Below, piece by piece: positions 1 to 10,472 of a stretch of 64,000 nt of DNA (position 1 is its first letter; the number at the start of each line of letters is the position of its first letter). The DNA comes from Billgrantia endophytica (GTDB lineage Bacteria > Pseudomonadota > Gammaproteobacteria > Pseudomonadales > Halomonadaceae). The DNA lies in the NCBI RefSeq assembly GCF_002879615.1, contig NZ_PNRF01000010.1, positions 180,253 through 244,252 of the forward strand. Direction: 5' to 3'. The notes under the pieces are model-generated. The model was not told the DNA's origin, searched no databases, and saw only the letters and a program-made list of their open reading frames with translations. A program made the position numbers and the translations under genes.

Positions 1-909
1 GTGGGCAGCGGCCATCAGTATATCCATGCTCATACACTAGGGTTCCATCGCCGGTGTGAGCTATCATCCTACGAAGGGGTGTTCGGCGGCTATCTCGCCG
101 ACGCGCTGATCAAGGCACCCTACGCTCGGCGGATGCCTGGGTCGAAACTCATCAAGTTCCTCCCCCAGATCGGCTTTCCTGGGGAGACGCGTACCCAGGA
201 GATCAAGAGTGAGCTCTTCCCCAAACACCTGTTGAATGAAGTGACGCAGCGCCGTCGCATGCACTTCGAGGAGGTCCGGGCGATGCGGCCCCGGAGCGCC
301 CATGAGTGGTTCGCGCTGTGGCCGATGACCATGCGCAGCGCGATCTCCAATCTCTACAGCAACCGGCGACTGTTCCGCAGCTATGAGATGTTTACCTGCA
401 AGGAGGCGGTCAAGGTCAGTGCTGCCTCGCCGACCGCCTGGAAGCTGAATCGGCGGCTGTTCCTGAAGGCCTTCCAGTCCTACTTGAAGCCGACCCGGTT
501 CGTTCTGCATTCCGATGGGCGTCTGCCCTATCTTCCCTGGTGGGGAAACCTGCCCCTCAGCTCCCTGTGGTATGTCCGCCAGTTGGCATGGCATACAGGG
601 TTACAGCAATACCAGGGCTCCTGGGCAAACTGGAAGGCCGTCATGGCGAGCGATCGTTGGCGGCAACTCATCGCCAGCCTGACGCCCGAAACGCTGACAT
701 CACCGGTGTTGGGCGAGGCGCTGGCCAAGGGGGCACTGGTGGGCAGCGAGCTTTCCCGCAGTCAGAAGATCAATCTGATCCAGGCATGCACGCAGACGAT
801 AGTGGCCGAGCCCGCATGTCCCGACCAGATTGCAGTCCTGAGTCCAGCGTTGCAAGAAGGTGAATTGTCCTGTCCCGGTCATTGGCCGGGACAGGACGGT
901 TACGAATGA
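1..909 (+). CDS. Asparagine synthase-related protein, C-terminal fragment (5' end outside window)
   Basis: The reading frame is open from base 1 and ends at TGA 907-909; the codon at position 1 is probably not the true start. The visible 302 residues resemble the C-terminal half of asparagine-synthase-like amidotransferases found in polysaccharide clusters: a YEGVFGGYLADALIK stretch, a basic WKLNRRLF segment and a HSDGRLPYLPWW motif. The glutaminase and ATP-pyrophosphatase signature regions would lie upstream and cannot be checked. If the family call is right, it would transfer an amide nitrogen to a small molecule or to a surface polysaccharide precursor. The last 14 codons run through a perfect hairpin and overlap the convergent DUF488 gene by 10 bases. 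The family assignment is from memory of motif patterns and is moderate. Confidence 0.5.
   Translation: MGSGHQYIHAHTLGFHRRCELSSYEGVFGGYLADALIKAPYARRMPGSKLIKFLPQIGFPGETRTQEIKSELFPKHLLNEVTQRRRMHFEEVRAMRPRSAHEWFALWPMTMRSAISNLYSNRRLFRSYEMFTCKEAVKVSAASPTAWKLNRRLFLKAFQSYLKPTRFVLHSDGRLPYLPWWGNLPLSSLWYVRQLAWHTGLQQYQGSWANWKAVMASDRWRQLIASLTPETLTSPVLGEALAKGALVGSELSRSQKINLIQACTQTIVAEPACPDQIAVLSPALQEGELSCPGHWPGQDGYE
867..897. terminator. Perfect 12-bp hairpin in the overlap zone of two convergent genes
   Basis: The arms at 867-878 and 886-897 (GTCCTGTCCCGG and its exact complement) enclose a 7-nt loop. The hairpin lies inside the last codons of the plus-strand gene and just beyond the stop of the minus-strand gene. 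Neither side is followed by a clear T-run, so it is a hairpin consistent with a shared terminator or RNA end rather than a textbook intrinsic terminator. Confidence 0.5.
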
Positions 910-1340
910 TCGACGCTGGAATCGTCGATACGGTGGGCGAAGCAGGGTGGCGAGGCGGGCTCGAGGTCTTCGCCATCCTCCTGTCGCAGCGCCTCCAGCA
1001 GGGTTTGCTGAAGCAGCGGCAGATAGGAGTCCTCGAGGTTGCGAGCCGCGGAAAGCAGCGTCAATTTCCCTTGGCGGGCGTAGCGCATGAGCGGGATGAG
1101 GCATTCGGGATGGTCCCGCAGTTCGCCTCGATAGCGTACCGTGAAGACGGCCGGGCTGATCTCGCCCTCATGCAGCTGGCGCCGCAGTATCGTCGATGGC
1201 GAAGCATCGCGATACCAATCCGTCAGTTTGAGGCTCTCGCGGCGCTTGCCGCGGGGCCAGAGGCGGTCGACCAGGACCCGGGCGCCGTCGGTGGGTTCGC
1301 TCGGGCTGTAGATTCGCTTGAGTACGATCTCGTAGCTCAC
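900..1340 (-). CDS. DUF488 (YeaO-like) family protein
   Basis: The protein has about 146 residues. The RVLVDRLWPRGKRRE segment near the N-terminus is the hallmark of the DUF488/YeaO family, whose biochemical role is unknown. The chosen start is GTG at 1340 because it follows an AAGGGAG ribosome-binding sequence by a few bases and makes the product begin with SYEIVLKRIY; an in-frame ATG at 1373 is less likely. There is no signal peptide or membrane segment, so it should be cytoplasmic. It is convergent with, and overlaps by 10 bases, the asparagine-synthase-like gene. It lies 42 bases downstream of the C39 peptidase gene and may share its transcript. Confidence 0.75.
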   Translation of the reverse strand: MSYEIVLKRIYSPSEPTDGARVLVDRLWPRGKRRESLKLTDWYRDASPSTILRRQLHEGEISPAVFTVRYRGELRDHPECLIPLMRYARQGKLTLLSAARNLEDSYLPLLQQTLLEALRQEDGEDLEPASPPCFAHRIDDSSVDHS

Positions 1341-1382
1341 GCCGTCTCCCTTTGCTGTTGGCTCTTGCCGCAAGTCTCCAGG

Positions 1383-2339
1383 TTACAACCGTTCCAGGGC
1401 CGCCGTTGCGTGAGTCTGCCAATGACCAGGCAGGCTGGCGGCGCGCTCCAATGCCTGGCGAGCCTCGTTGGTCTCACCCTGCGCCTGAAGTGTCAGACCC
1501 AGGTTGAGCCATGCGACACCCAGGTCGTCCCGCTGTGCCACTGAAGAACGGAAGGCCTCGACGGCTCCTTCGTGGTCTCCTGTGGCATGGCGGGCGTTGC
1601 CCAGGGCGAAGTATCCCATGCCAGAATGAGGGAAGCGTTCGACGAAGGCCACCCAGGCAGGCAGTGCTGCCTCGGCACTCTGGGCCTGCTCGAAGGTGGC
1701 GATTGCATCAAGGGCACGCTGCTCGCTGACACCGTTCGGCAATTCCCCAGGTTTCAGAGCCACGAATGCCCAGCGGTCGCTGCGCGCCCAGGTCGCATCG
1801 AAGCGGCGGAAAGACTCGCTGCGTTCGGCCTCCTCGCCGCTGTGCAGTATCATTTCCTCGGCGTCCAGGTCGTAGCCGATGGCGACGGCATAGTGCCACA
1901 TGGGCCAGGCCGGCAGGGAGAGATTCTGCATGACTACGACGGGATGACCTGCCGCAATTTCCGTCAGCAGGGCGTCGAAGCTGTTGTCGAGCACGAATGG
2001 GACGTGCCCGTGGCGTCGCACCGCGGCCAGCATTTCCGGCTGAACGCTGCCTTCACGACCCGGTATGAAGACCTGGGGGATGAGGGCATCGACATCAACA
2101 TCGACGCCCTCATGGTTCAGCACCATCGCCAGCGAGGCGGGGCCGCACTGATAATCACGCTGGGCATGGAAGGGCACCCCTTCGATCACGACCTGTCGGG
2201 GCAGTGTCTGCACGGTTGTTTCGGCCAGCCTGGGCGTGGCGGCACAACCACTGAGAGTCAGCAGTGCCAACAGCAGAACGCCCGCAAGGCGGGCGTTCAG
2301 TAGCTGCCGGAATCGGCGGCCGGACATGGGTCTTCCCAT
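1383..2339 (-). CDS. PA2778-type C39-family cysteine peptidase lipoprotein with TPR repeats
   Basis: The protein has 318 residues. A signal sequence ends in a lipobox (LTLSGC, lipid-carrying Cys at about residue 32), so it should be a periplasm-facing lipoprotein. Next comes a C39-like papain-fold domain: the QRDYQCGPASLAM motif places the candidate nucleophile at Cys65, and His149 in PMWHYAV fits the catalytic His. Residues of about 215-318 form TPR-like helical repeats (GYFALGNARHATGDHEGAVEAF). In ABC bacteriocin exporters C39 domains cleave double-glycine leaders, but no ABC transporter is fused or adjacent here. The start ATG at 2339 overlaps the stop of the upstream membrane-protein gene by one base (TGATG), implying translational coupling. 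This pairing matches the PA2779-PA2778 pair of Pseudomonas. The substrate is unknown. Confidence 0.8.
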   Translation of the reverse strand: MGRPMSGRRFRQLLNARLAGVLLLALLTLSGCAATPRLAETTVQTLPRQVVIEGVPFHAQRDYQCGPASLAMVLNHEGVDVDVDALIPQVFIPGREGSVQPEMLAAVRRHGHVPFVLDNSFDALLTEIAAGHPVVVMQNLSLPAWPMWHYAVAIGYDLDAEEMILHSGEEAERSESFRRFDATWARSDRWAFVALKPGELPNGVSEQRALDAIATFEQAQSAEAALPAWVAFVERFPHSGMGYFALGNARHATGDHEGAVEAFRSSVAQRDDLGVAWLNLGLTLQAQGETNEARQALERAASLPGHWQTHATAALERL

Positions 2340-2734
2340 CAGCGGGTGAAGGGGAAGACGTTGGTCAGGCCGAGGATGTCGGTGACCAACAGTATGACGA
2401 AGACCAGCAGCAGGGCGCCAACGGCGCTGGCTCCGGCAGGTAGCTGCTCGAGCTGGTCGGCCATCTGCCGGGCTTCTTCATCGGATAGTGCGGCCACACG
2501 CGCATCCACTTCCGCCAGGTCGACGCCTTGAGCGATGAGCTGTTCCTGCACGTCGGCTCGGGAGAGGATTTCCTGTATCCGCTCACGGTCAGCGTCGGTG
2601 CGCTCGGCGCTCAGTGCTGCTTGGGTAGTGACCAGGCCACTGCCTGTGGCAACTGGAGCGGCGGAAACCGATACGCTCCCCAGCAGCAAGGCGAGAATCA
2701 GCAGCGGGCTGAGATAGCGGTAGAGTTTTTTCAT
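2339..2734 (-). CDS. PA2779 family small membrane protein
   Basis: The 131-residue product starts at ATG 2734 after an AAGGAAG ribosome-binding sequence. A signal peptide (MKKLYRYLSPLLILALLLG) is followed by a short charged helical region (about residues 35-95, with RADVQEQLIAQGVD) and a C-terminal hydrophobic segment (GALLLVFVILLVTDILGL) ending in TNVFPFTR. This layout matches the PA2779 family, which consistently precedes a C39-peptidase lipoprotein gene. It would be an inner-membrane protein with a periplasmic helical domain. A role as substrate, anchor or regulator of the linked peptidase is inference. Its stop overlaps the peptidase start by one base. Confidence 0.8.
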   Translation of the reverse strand: MKKLYRYLSPLLILALLLGSVSVSAAPVATGSGLVTTQAALSAERTDADRERIQEILSRADVQEQLIAQGVDLAEVDARVAALSDEEARQMADQLEQLPAGASAVGALLLVFVILLVTDILGLTNVFPFTR

Positions 2735-2926
2735 GGCAATCTTCCTTCTTTTTGGATTGGCTTCCGGCTCTTGAATGATCCATGCTTCGCCATCGCGGGA
2801 AGCTGGATATGACCTTACTCCAACGATGCCCCCCCAGTATAAGCAGAAATGGTGTGATATTTCATGCTCTTGCGTTGTCCATTCTGTCACATCGAGACGC
2901 AGCGGCTCCAGAGGTACAGCCCGCGA

Positions 2927-2959
2927 CGTTGAAAGCGCCTGGCGGCGTGGGTTTCAACG
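2927..2959 (-). terminator. Stem-loop downstream of holA
   Basis: An 8-bp perfect inverted repeat (CGTTGAAA at 2927-2934 and TTTCAACG at 2952-2959) encloses a short inner CGCC/GGCG pairing. It starts 15 bases past the holA stop on the minus strand. There is no T-run after it, so function as a terminator is uncertain. Confidence 0.3.
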
Positions 2960-2973
2960 CCGGCGGGTGGAGG

Positions 2974-4032
2974 CTAGCCGATCCGGTAGGAGCTCGGCAT
3001 CTCGGCCAGCATGCCGCGGCCACCGGCCAAGGTCAGCGCCAGGTCGTGAAGCCCGTCCCACAGGGGCAATGGAGTGGCCCCCTTGATGGCCAGGTCCAGC
3101 CGCTGGGCGAAGAGCAACAGCTTATGGAGCCGCTGCAGGGGCAGCCGGGAGACGGCCTGCTGGTAGGCGGGGCGACGCTTGTCGAAGATGGCGGGTTTCT
3201 GCGCCTTGCAGGCATGCTCGAAGCTCTGTCCCTGATCCAGGTGTTGGTGGAGTGAAAGCAGGACACGCAGCTCTCTCGTCAGGGCCCACAGCACAATAGG
3301 AGCTTCGACCCCCTCGCCGCGTAGACCTCGCATGATGCGCGACACTCTTTCACGCTCACCCTTCAGGCTGGCATCCATCAACGTGAAGACATCGTAACGC
3401 GCACTGTTCTCGACGCCGCCGGCAATCTGGTCGGGGGCGACCCGTGCGCCCGGGGGCAGCAGCAACGCCAGTTTCTGCAGCTCCTGATCGGCGGCGAGCA
3501 GGTTGCCTTCGGTGCGTTCACCCAACAGTCGGGCGGCATCCAGGTCGAGAGAAAGGCCGTGGCGCTCGGCACGGTCTCGCAACCAGAAGCCCAGTCTCGT
3601 CACATCCACCGGCCATACCGGCACGAACAGCCCGACCTTGTCCAGTGCCTGAAACCAGGCGCTCTTCTGTTGTCGGTAGTCGAGCTTGCCCATCGAGATC
3701 AACAGGACGTCATCACTGCCCTGTAGCTGGTCGGCGTGCTCCTTGAGGGCCTTGGTTCCCTCCTGGCCCAGCCCGTTGCCAGCCAGGCGCAGCTCGATCA
3801 GTTTGCTGGATGCAAAGAGGGACAGGCTGGCGGCGGTCTCCCGCAGCCGGCTCCAGGCAAAGTTGGCCTCTACATGCAGCACGTCGCGCTCTTCTATACC
3901 CCGGGTGCGGGCAGCGGAGCGTACCGCGTCACAGGCTTCCATATGCTGCAGCGGCTCGTCACCGGCAACGATGACGACCGGGGGGAGTCGCTTGGCAAGC
4001 GTTTCGGGGAGCTTGTCTGCGAACACTTTCAT
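2974..4032 (-). CDS. holA: DNA polymerase III subunit delta
   Basis: The 352-residue product matches the length of HolA, the clamp-loader delta subunit that opens the beta sliding clamp. It starts MKVFADKLPETLAKRLPPVV, followed by the conserved VAGDEPLQHMEACDAVR region of the AAA-like N-terminal domain. Family-typical central segments are SMGKLDYRQQKSAWFQAL and GNLLAADQELQKLAL, and VFTLMDASLKGE lies in the collar region. It is third in the leuS-lptE-holA operon, starting 3 bases after the lptE stop. The same lptE-holA neighbourhood is standard in Gammaproteobacteria, which supports the call. Confidence 0.95.
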   Translation of the reverse strand: MKVFADKLPETLAKRLPPVVIVAGDEPLQHMEACDAVRSAARTRGIEERDVLHVEANFAWSRLRETAASLSLFASSKLIELRLAGNGLGQEGTKALKEHADQLQGSDDVLLISMGKLDYRQQKSAWFQALDKVGLFVPVWPVDVTRLGFWLRDRAERHGLSLDLDAARLLGERTEGNLLAADQELQKLALLLPPGARVAPDQIAGGVENSARYDVFTLMDASLKGERERVSRIMRGLRGEGVEAPIVLWALTRELRVLLSLHQHLDQGQSFEHACKAQKPAIFDKRRPAYQQAVSRLPLQRLHKLLLFAQRLDLAIKGATPLPLWDGLHDLALTLAGGRGMLAEMPSSYRIG

Positions 4033-4035
4033 GGC

Positions 4036-4527
4036 TTATTCATCGGCCAGGGTGCGGAGTCTGTCCATCAACTGCCGGAGCGCGTCGCGACGCAGCTCCT
4101 GCCGGGCCTCCTCGCGGAGATCCTCCTGAGCCAACAGATTGTCATCGCTGACCGTGAAACGGGTGAGGACCTCGAGCTGCTGCTGAGGTAGCTGATAGGC
4201 GCCATCGGACTGGCGCTGAACCGAGAAGGGAACCCGAAGCTCCATTTCCAGTTCACGCGGACCGGTGTCGAGTACGCTCAACTGGCGTTCGCGGAAATCC
4301 TCGGGCCCCAGGTTCAACACCCGAGGCGCCTGCGCGTGAACATGGGTATCGCTGGACTCCAGCCTTTCCTGGGCCATTCGGGCAAAATCGCTGTCGCTAC
4401 CGGCGATGGCGAGCTCGCTGATGACCGGGCCCGGTGTGTCCAGGCCGCGCAGGCGAAAGCCGCAACCGGTGAGACCCAGGCCGGCGGTGCCAGCCAGGGC
4501 AAGCCTCAGAAAGGTACGACGCTGCAT
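4036..4527 (-). CDS. lptE: LPS-assembly lipoprotein LptE
   Basis: The 163-residue product has a signal sequence MQRRTFLRLALAGTAGLGLT and a lipobox ending at the Cys of TGCGFRLRG. GCGFxLRG is characteristic of LptE (formerly RlpB), the outer-membrane lipoprotein that plugs the LptD beta-barrel and helps insert lipopolysaccharide into the outer leaflet. The double-Arg start (RRTF) looks twin-arginine-like, but that is probably incidental. It lies 12 bases after leuS and 3 bases before holA in one operon. Confidence 0.92.
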   Translation of the reverse strand: MQRRTFLRLALAGTAGLGLTGCGFRLRGLDTPGPVISELAIAGSDSDFARMAQERLESSDTHVHAQAPRVLNLGPEDFRERQLSVLDTGPRELEMELRVPFSVQRQSDGAYQLPQQQLEVLTRFTVSDDNLLAQEDLREEARQELRRDALRQLMDRLRTLADE

Positions 4528-4539
4528 GGCCTGTCTCCT

Positions 4540-7140
<2,601 letters not shown>

Positions 7141-7234
7141 TTACCTTGAGTGTCGGGCACGTCGTCTTGGCAACGTGCGTGTCGGCAGAGTCATGTCCAG
7201 CATCAATTCCCGATCGCATCGTCACGATAAAACG

Positions 7235-7262
7235 TTGAACTGACGGCTAGATGTCGTCTAAA
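7235..7262 (+). promoter_or_regulatory. Weak candidate promoter for the ybeL-type gene
   Basis: TTGAAC (7235-7240) and TCTAAA (7257-7262) are spaced 16 bases apart in the leuS/ybeL divergent region. Each hexamer matches the sigma-70 consensus at 4 of 6 positions. Confidence 0.3.
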
Positions 7263-7285
7263 TGGTACCCAAGGATACCCCAGTA

Positions 7286-7315
7286 GGGCGGGGCCGGCCA
7301 TGCCCGGCTCCGCCC
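7286..7315 (+). other. GC-rich stem-loop in the leader of the ybeL-type gene
   Basis: The arms 7286-7297 (GGGCGGGGCCGG) and 7304-7315 pair at 11 positions, with one G-T. The stem ends 24 bases before the ATG and leaves the GAGGAG ribosome-binding sequence free. It could affect mRNA stability or serve as a protein site; no specific function is evident. Confidence 0.35.
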
Positions 7316-7339
7316 GCAAGCTGCTTCGAGGAGAAGATC

Positions 7340-7855
7340 ATGAGCGAACGTCCCGACCCCCAACGCGAACACCGCCTGCGTGAAGGCTACGAGCGCATGC
7401 TGGCCCGGTTGCAGGAGGGCGCCAATGACCTGACCTGGGAAAACCTGCAGCAGGAGCTCGATGAGGCAGTCGAGTTCGAAGCGGAATTCGAGGAATTCAC
7501 CAAGGATGAACTCGCCCTGTTGCGCGCCTGGGTCGAGCGGGATCTGGTCGACATGCGCCGCTACCTGAGCGCGGGTGGGCGCAGTGTGGCCACCTGGCTG
7601 GGCATCGACCTCGATCAACTGTCGCGCAAGGTCATGGAATCGCTGTTTTCCATTGCCGATCGCAGCATCGTCGACAACGAGCGTCTGAAAGAGGACCTGG
7701 AGGCCGCGCGGGCCGATTACTGCGAGGGTGAAGTGGCGGCGCCGGGCCGCATGGCTTGCGTTCATTGCGATGCCGTGGTGGAGCTCGAGGGTGTCAAGCG
7801 CATCGAGCCCTGTCACCAGTGCGGGCATCGCTACTTCTATCGTGCCTCGACGTAG
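7340..7855 (+). CDS. ybeL: YbeL-type zinc ribbon-containing protein (DUF1451)
   Basis: The 171-residue product starts at ATG 7340 after GAGGAGAAG. The N-terminal part is acidic and helical (LDEAVEFEAEFEEFTKDELALL). The C-terminal part carries a zinc ribbon built from CVHCDAVVEL and PCHQCGHRYFYR, two CxxC pairs. E. coli ybeL has the same architecture and sits beside leuS in the same divergent arrangement. The molecular role of the family is unknown. The product should be cytoplasmic. Confidence 0.85.
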   Translation: MSERPDPQREHRLREGYERMLARLQEGANDLTWENLQQELDEAVEFEAEFEEFTKDELALLRAWVERDLVDMRRYLSAGGRSVATWLGIDLDQLSRKVMESLFSIADRSIVDNERLKEDLEAARADYCEGEVAAPGRMACVHCDAVVELEGVKRIEPCHQCGHRYFYRAST

Positions 7856-7865
7856 GCGCCCCTTC

Positions 7866-9209
7866 CTATAGCCACTGGTCCAGCGCCACGATGGCGGCCA
7901 CCACCAGGCCGCTCATCACCAGCGCATAGCCCAGGTTGTGTCGCATCATGCGATAGCCGCTGATGCCGTAGCGACCCTGTAGGGAGAGGTTGATGCCCGA
8001 CAGTGGCCCCACCGAGGTGCCGACCGCCCAGGAGGCCAGCGCCGTGAAGGCAAACAGGGTCTGGCGGTCGGCGGTGAGATCGAGCATGGAAGCCAGTACC
8101 GAGACGCCAATAATGGGGTGCAGTCCGATGATGGCGCTGGCGACGATGGTCAGGAAACTCAGGATCGCTTCCCCGGTGCCGAAGTGGGCAAAAAGCGTCC
8201 ACTCGTTTCCGGTTGCCGCGTTGATGAGGGTGGACAGCCCCAGGGTCAGCAGGCCCGCCGAAAGGAACAGTGCAATTTCCCCGCGCATGGCCGGGAGCCG
8301 TATCAGGGTGTGTTGTCGTACCCGATGCAGGGTCCAGCGGGAGCCGGCCGGCAGGTTGCTCGCCAAGGCGACGGTCGGCAGCAGGAGCGTGATGATACTG
8401 ACGATGCCGAGTTCGGGCGTCACTCGGTAGTGGAACAGCATCACCAGGGCGGCCATGCCCAGTGGCATCAGCAGGCTACGCGGCGACAGCGAGAATCCCG
8501 CCACTTCCGCGAGATCGAAGCGTCGCGACAGCTCGAACAGAGTCAGAATCCCGCTGATCAGAGCCACGGGCAGGCCAATGACCAGTATCTGGGTGTAGTT
8601 CATGGCCGGTGTCAGGGTCATCACCACGCCCATTGAGGCGAAGAAGGGGGACCAGAGGGCGGCGCTGGAGAGCCCGCGGTTGAGCGCCAGTAGCTGGGGG
8701 GTGTTCAGCGGTGCGCGACGAGCCAGACGATCGCCGATCATGAAGACCGTCGACAGGTTGAGGATGGTACCAAGCAGGTGTACCCCCAGCCAGGTTCCGG
8801 CTGTGCCGCGTTTACCGGTAATGGGGCGACCCAGAGGACGTGCCGATCCGCTGCGGTTGCCGACCAGACCGATGAAGCTGACCCCTACCAGCATGGCGAC
8901 GACATAGGTGTTGCCATCCAGCACCGCTGGCCAGGCAATGGTGGCATCGAAGCGTGTCCAGGCCAGCCCCAGGAGTCCCAGCCCGATGGCGGCCAGCGTG
9001 CCGGCCTGCCAGCGCGTGCGTCGGGGAATGTCACGCCAGAGCAGCACCGTTGCCAGCCATAGCGCATATCCCACCAGATGGGGAAGGGGCGACAGGCCGG
9101 TGAACCCCAGTATCTGCAGGAAGAGACCGGTCAGGATCAGCATGCCCGCCGCGGCATGGCGCGGGTAGGATGATGCCGGAATGGGTGATGAGGTGGGGGG
9201 CGGGGACAC
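7866..9209 (-). CDS. Polytopic inner-membrane protein, putative transporter
   Basis: About 447 residues with some 11-12 hydrophobic segments. Notable polar motifs inside the membrane part are NLSTVFMIGDRLA, LIINAATGNEW-like loops and the GLHPIIGVSVLASML segment, which recalls re-entrant loops of ion-transporter superfamily proteins. The pattern of two similar halves is suggestive but not demonstrated. I do not recognise a named family. The start is uncertain: GTG 9209 has a GGAG about 11 bases upstream, a TTG at 9233 lies closer to the LysR stop, and the first ATG is at 9146. The gene lies shortly downstream of a LysR regulator on the same strand and may be its target or operon partner. Confidence 0.6.
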   Translation of the reverse strand: MSPPPTSSPIPASSYPRHAAAGMLILTGLFLQILGFTGLSPLPHLVGYALWLATVLLWRDIPRRTRWQAGTLAAIGLGLLGLAWTRFDATIAWPAVLDGNTYVVAMLVGVSFIGLVGNRSGSARPLGRPITGKRGTAGTWLGVHLLGTILNLSTVFMIGDRLARRAPLNTPQLLALNRGLSSAALWSPFFASMGVVMTLTPAMNYTQILVIGLPVALISGILTLFELSRRFDLAEVAGFSLSPRSLLMPLGMAALVMLFHYRVTPELGIVSIITLLLPTVALASNLPAGSRWTLHRVRQHTLIRLPAMRGEIALFLSAGLLTLGLSTLINAATGNEWTLFAHFGTGEAILSFLTIVASAIIGLHPIIGVSVLASMLDLTADRQTLFAFTALASWAVGTSVGPLSGINLSLQGRYGISGYRMMRHNLGYALVMSGLVVAAIVALDQWL

Positions 9210-9248
9210 GTCGCGTGAAGCTCCGGTTGGCAAGCGATAGTGAGCAGT

Positions 9249-10154
9249 CTAACCAATCTTGTGTCGTGAATCGCGGCTTGCCTCGTCTCTTGACGCTTCC
9301 AGCAGAGCCAGCATGGCCCTGGCGGCATTGGAAAGCGAGCGGCTCTTGTGCGCCAGATAGCCGAGCGAGCGGTGAATGGAGGGATGGTCGACTGCCAGCT
9401 CGTGAAGCTCACCGGCGACCAGCCGCTCCGGCAGCAGGCTCCATCCCAGGCCGATGGCCGTCATCATCTTGAGGGTCTCCAGGTAGTTGGTGGACAGCAC
9501 GACGGGGAGGGTGAGCCCGGCGGAGGCGAACCGCGCCTCTATCAGAGTCCGGGTAAAGGTCATCGGTCCCGGCAGTACGGCATCGAAGGCACACAGCTCG
9601 TGCAGCGTCAGCCGTCCGCGAGCGGCCAGCGGATGGTCATGGGCGCAGACGAAGCACATCCGATCGTCCCATACCGGCACCACGTCGAGCTGAGGATCCG
9701 GGTGCGGTGCAAGGGTGACCACGGCCATTTCCAGCTCGCCATCGAGCACGCCCTGGTAGGCCTGTTCGGAATCGAGGAAGCGCAGGTCCAGACTGACCTC
9801 CGGGTGGGTGTGGGTATAGGCCTTGAGCAGTGGCGGCAGGCGGTGCAGCCCGATGTGGTGGCTGGTGGCCAGCGTCAGGCTGCCACCGATGTCACCGGTC
9901 AGGTTGCCCAGGGCGCGGCGGCTGTCATCCACCATCACCAGGATCTGGCGTGCACGTGGCAGCAGGACACGACCGGCCTCGGTGAGGGTGACGCGACGGC
10001 CGATACGGTCGAACAGGCGGGCGCCGATCTGATCTTCGAGCACCGCGATGCGCTTGCTGACCGCCGGCTGTGTCAGGTGCAACTGCTCGGCGGCGCGAGA
10101 AAAACTGGCGCTATCCGCGACGGCAAGAAAAGCCTGCAGGCTCTGGGTATCCAT
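9249..10154 (-). CDS. LysR-family transcriptional regulator
   Basis: The 301-residue product starts at ATG 10154 after AGGAGCG. It has an N-terminal winged helix-turn-helix (MDTQSLQAFLAVADSASFSR, then EQLHLTQPAVSKRIAVLE, about residues 1-60) and a periplasmic-binding-protein-like effector domain from about residue 90. It is divergent from leuC, as is the LysR gene PA3122 beside leuC in P. aeruginosa, so control of leucine biosynthesis is plausible. It also immediately precedes the putative transporter gene on its own strand. The effector is unknown. Confidence 0.88.
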   Translation of the reverse strand: MDTQSLQAFLAVADSASFSRAAEQLHLTQPAVSKRIAVLEDQIGARLFDRIGRRVTLTEAGRVLLPRARQILVMVDDSRRALGNLTGDIGGSLTLATSHHIGLHRLPPLLKAYTHTHPEVSLDLRFLDSEQAYQGVLDGELEMAVVTLAPHPDPQLDVVPVWDDRMCFVCAHDHPLAARGRLTLHELCAFDAVLPGPMTFTRTLIEARFASAGLTLPVVLSTNYLETLKMMTAIGLGWSLLPERLVAGELHELAVDHPSIHRSLGYLAHKSRSLSNAARAMLALLEASRDEASRDSRHKIG

Positions 10155-10472
10155 GACCACGCTCCTATTCCAGTTTGGAATCCAGGCAATAAATAACATG
10201 AATTGCTTTTATGGACGAGCCGCGCAAGACTGGCCGACACAATGAGCGCCAGCGCCAAGAGACGTATACGTACAAACCTAGCGGTGCGTTGCAGTCGTAA
10301 GCGGCGCCGGGGGCAGATCGAAGAGGAGGTCCGATTCCAGGGAAGGAATCGGTAGCGTACAGGGAAGTATTCACAGCGCCTCCTCGTAGGTCTGTCGCCG
10401 GAAAGGCCGCGGTGCTGGTGCGGTACTGAGACCGACCGGATGAGCAAAGGGCCCAGCGCCCGGGAGAACGAC
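10155..10472. other. LysR/leuC divergent intergenic region
   Basis: This 318-base gap holds one 85-nt structured repeat at 10312-10396 and the leuC ribosome-binding sequence GGGAG at 10462-10466. No leader peptide rich in Leu codons and no clear sigma-70 promoter were found. An imperfect T-N11-A-type LysR site was not resolved. Confidence 0.6.
10312..10396 (+). repeat. 85-nt structured repeat, copy A (upstream of leuC)
   Basis: The first and last 18 bases pair without gaps at 16 of 18 positions, leaving only G-A and A-G mismatches at positions 9 and 11. Inside are hairpin 1 (CCGATTCC 10331-10338 with GGAATCGG 10345-10352) and hairpin 2 (TAC 10358-10360 with GTA 10367-10369), both with the loop AGGGAA. 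The joining strands are TAGCG and TTCACAGCG. It shares about 90% identity with copy B over 79 aligned bases, and it ends 76 bases before the leuC start. Confidence 0.85.

Noticed and set aside
10155..10472. Leucine leader peptide/attenuator before leuC
   Set aside because: No short frame with a run of Leu codons and no terminator/antiterminator pair with a T-run was found. The structure there is the 85-nt repeat.
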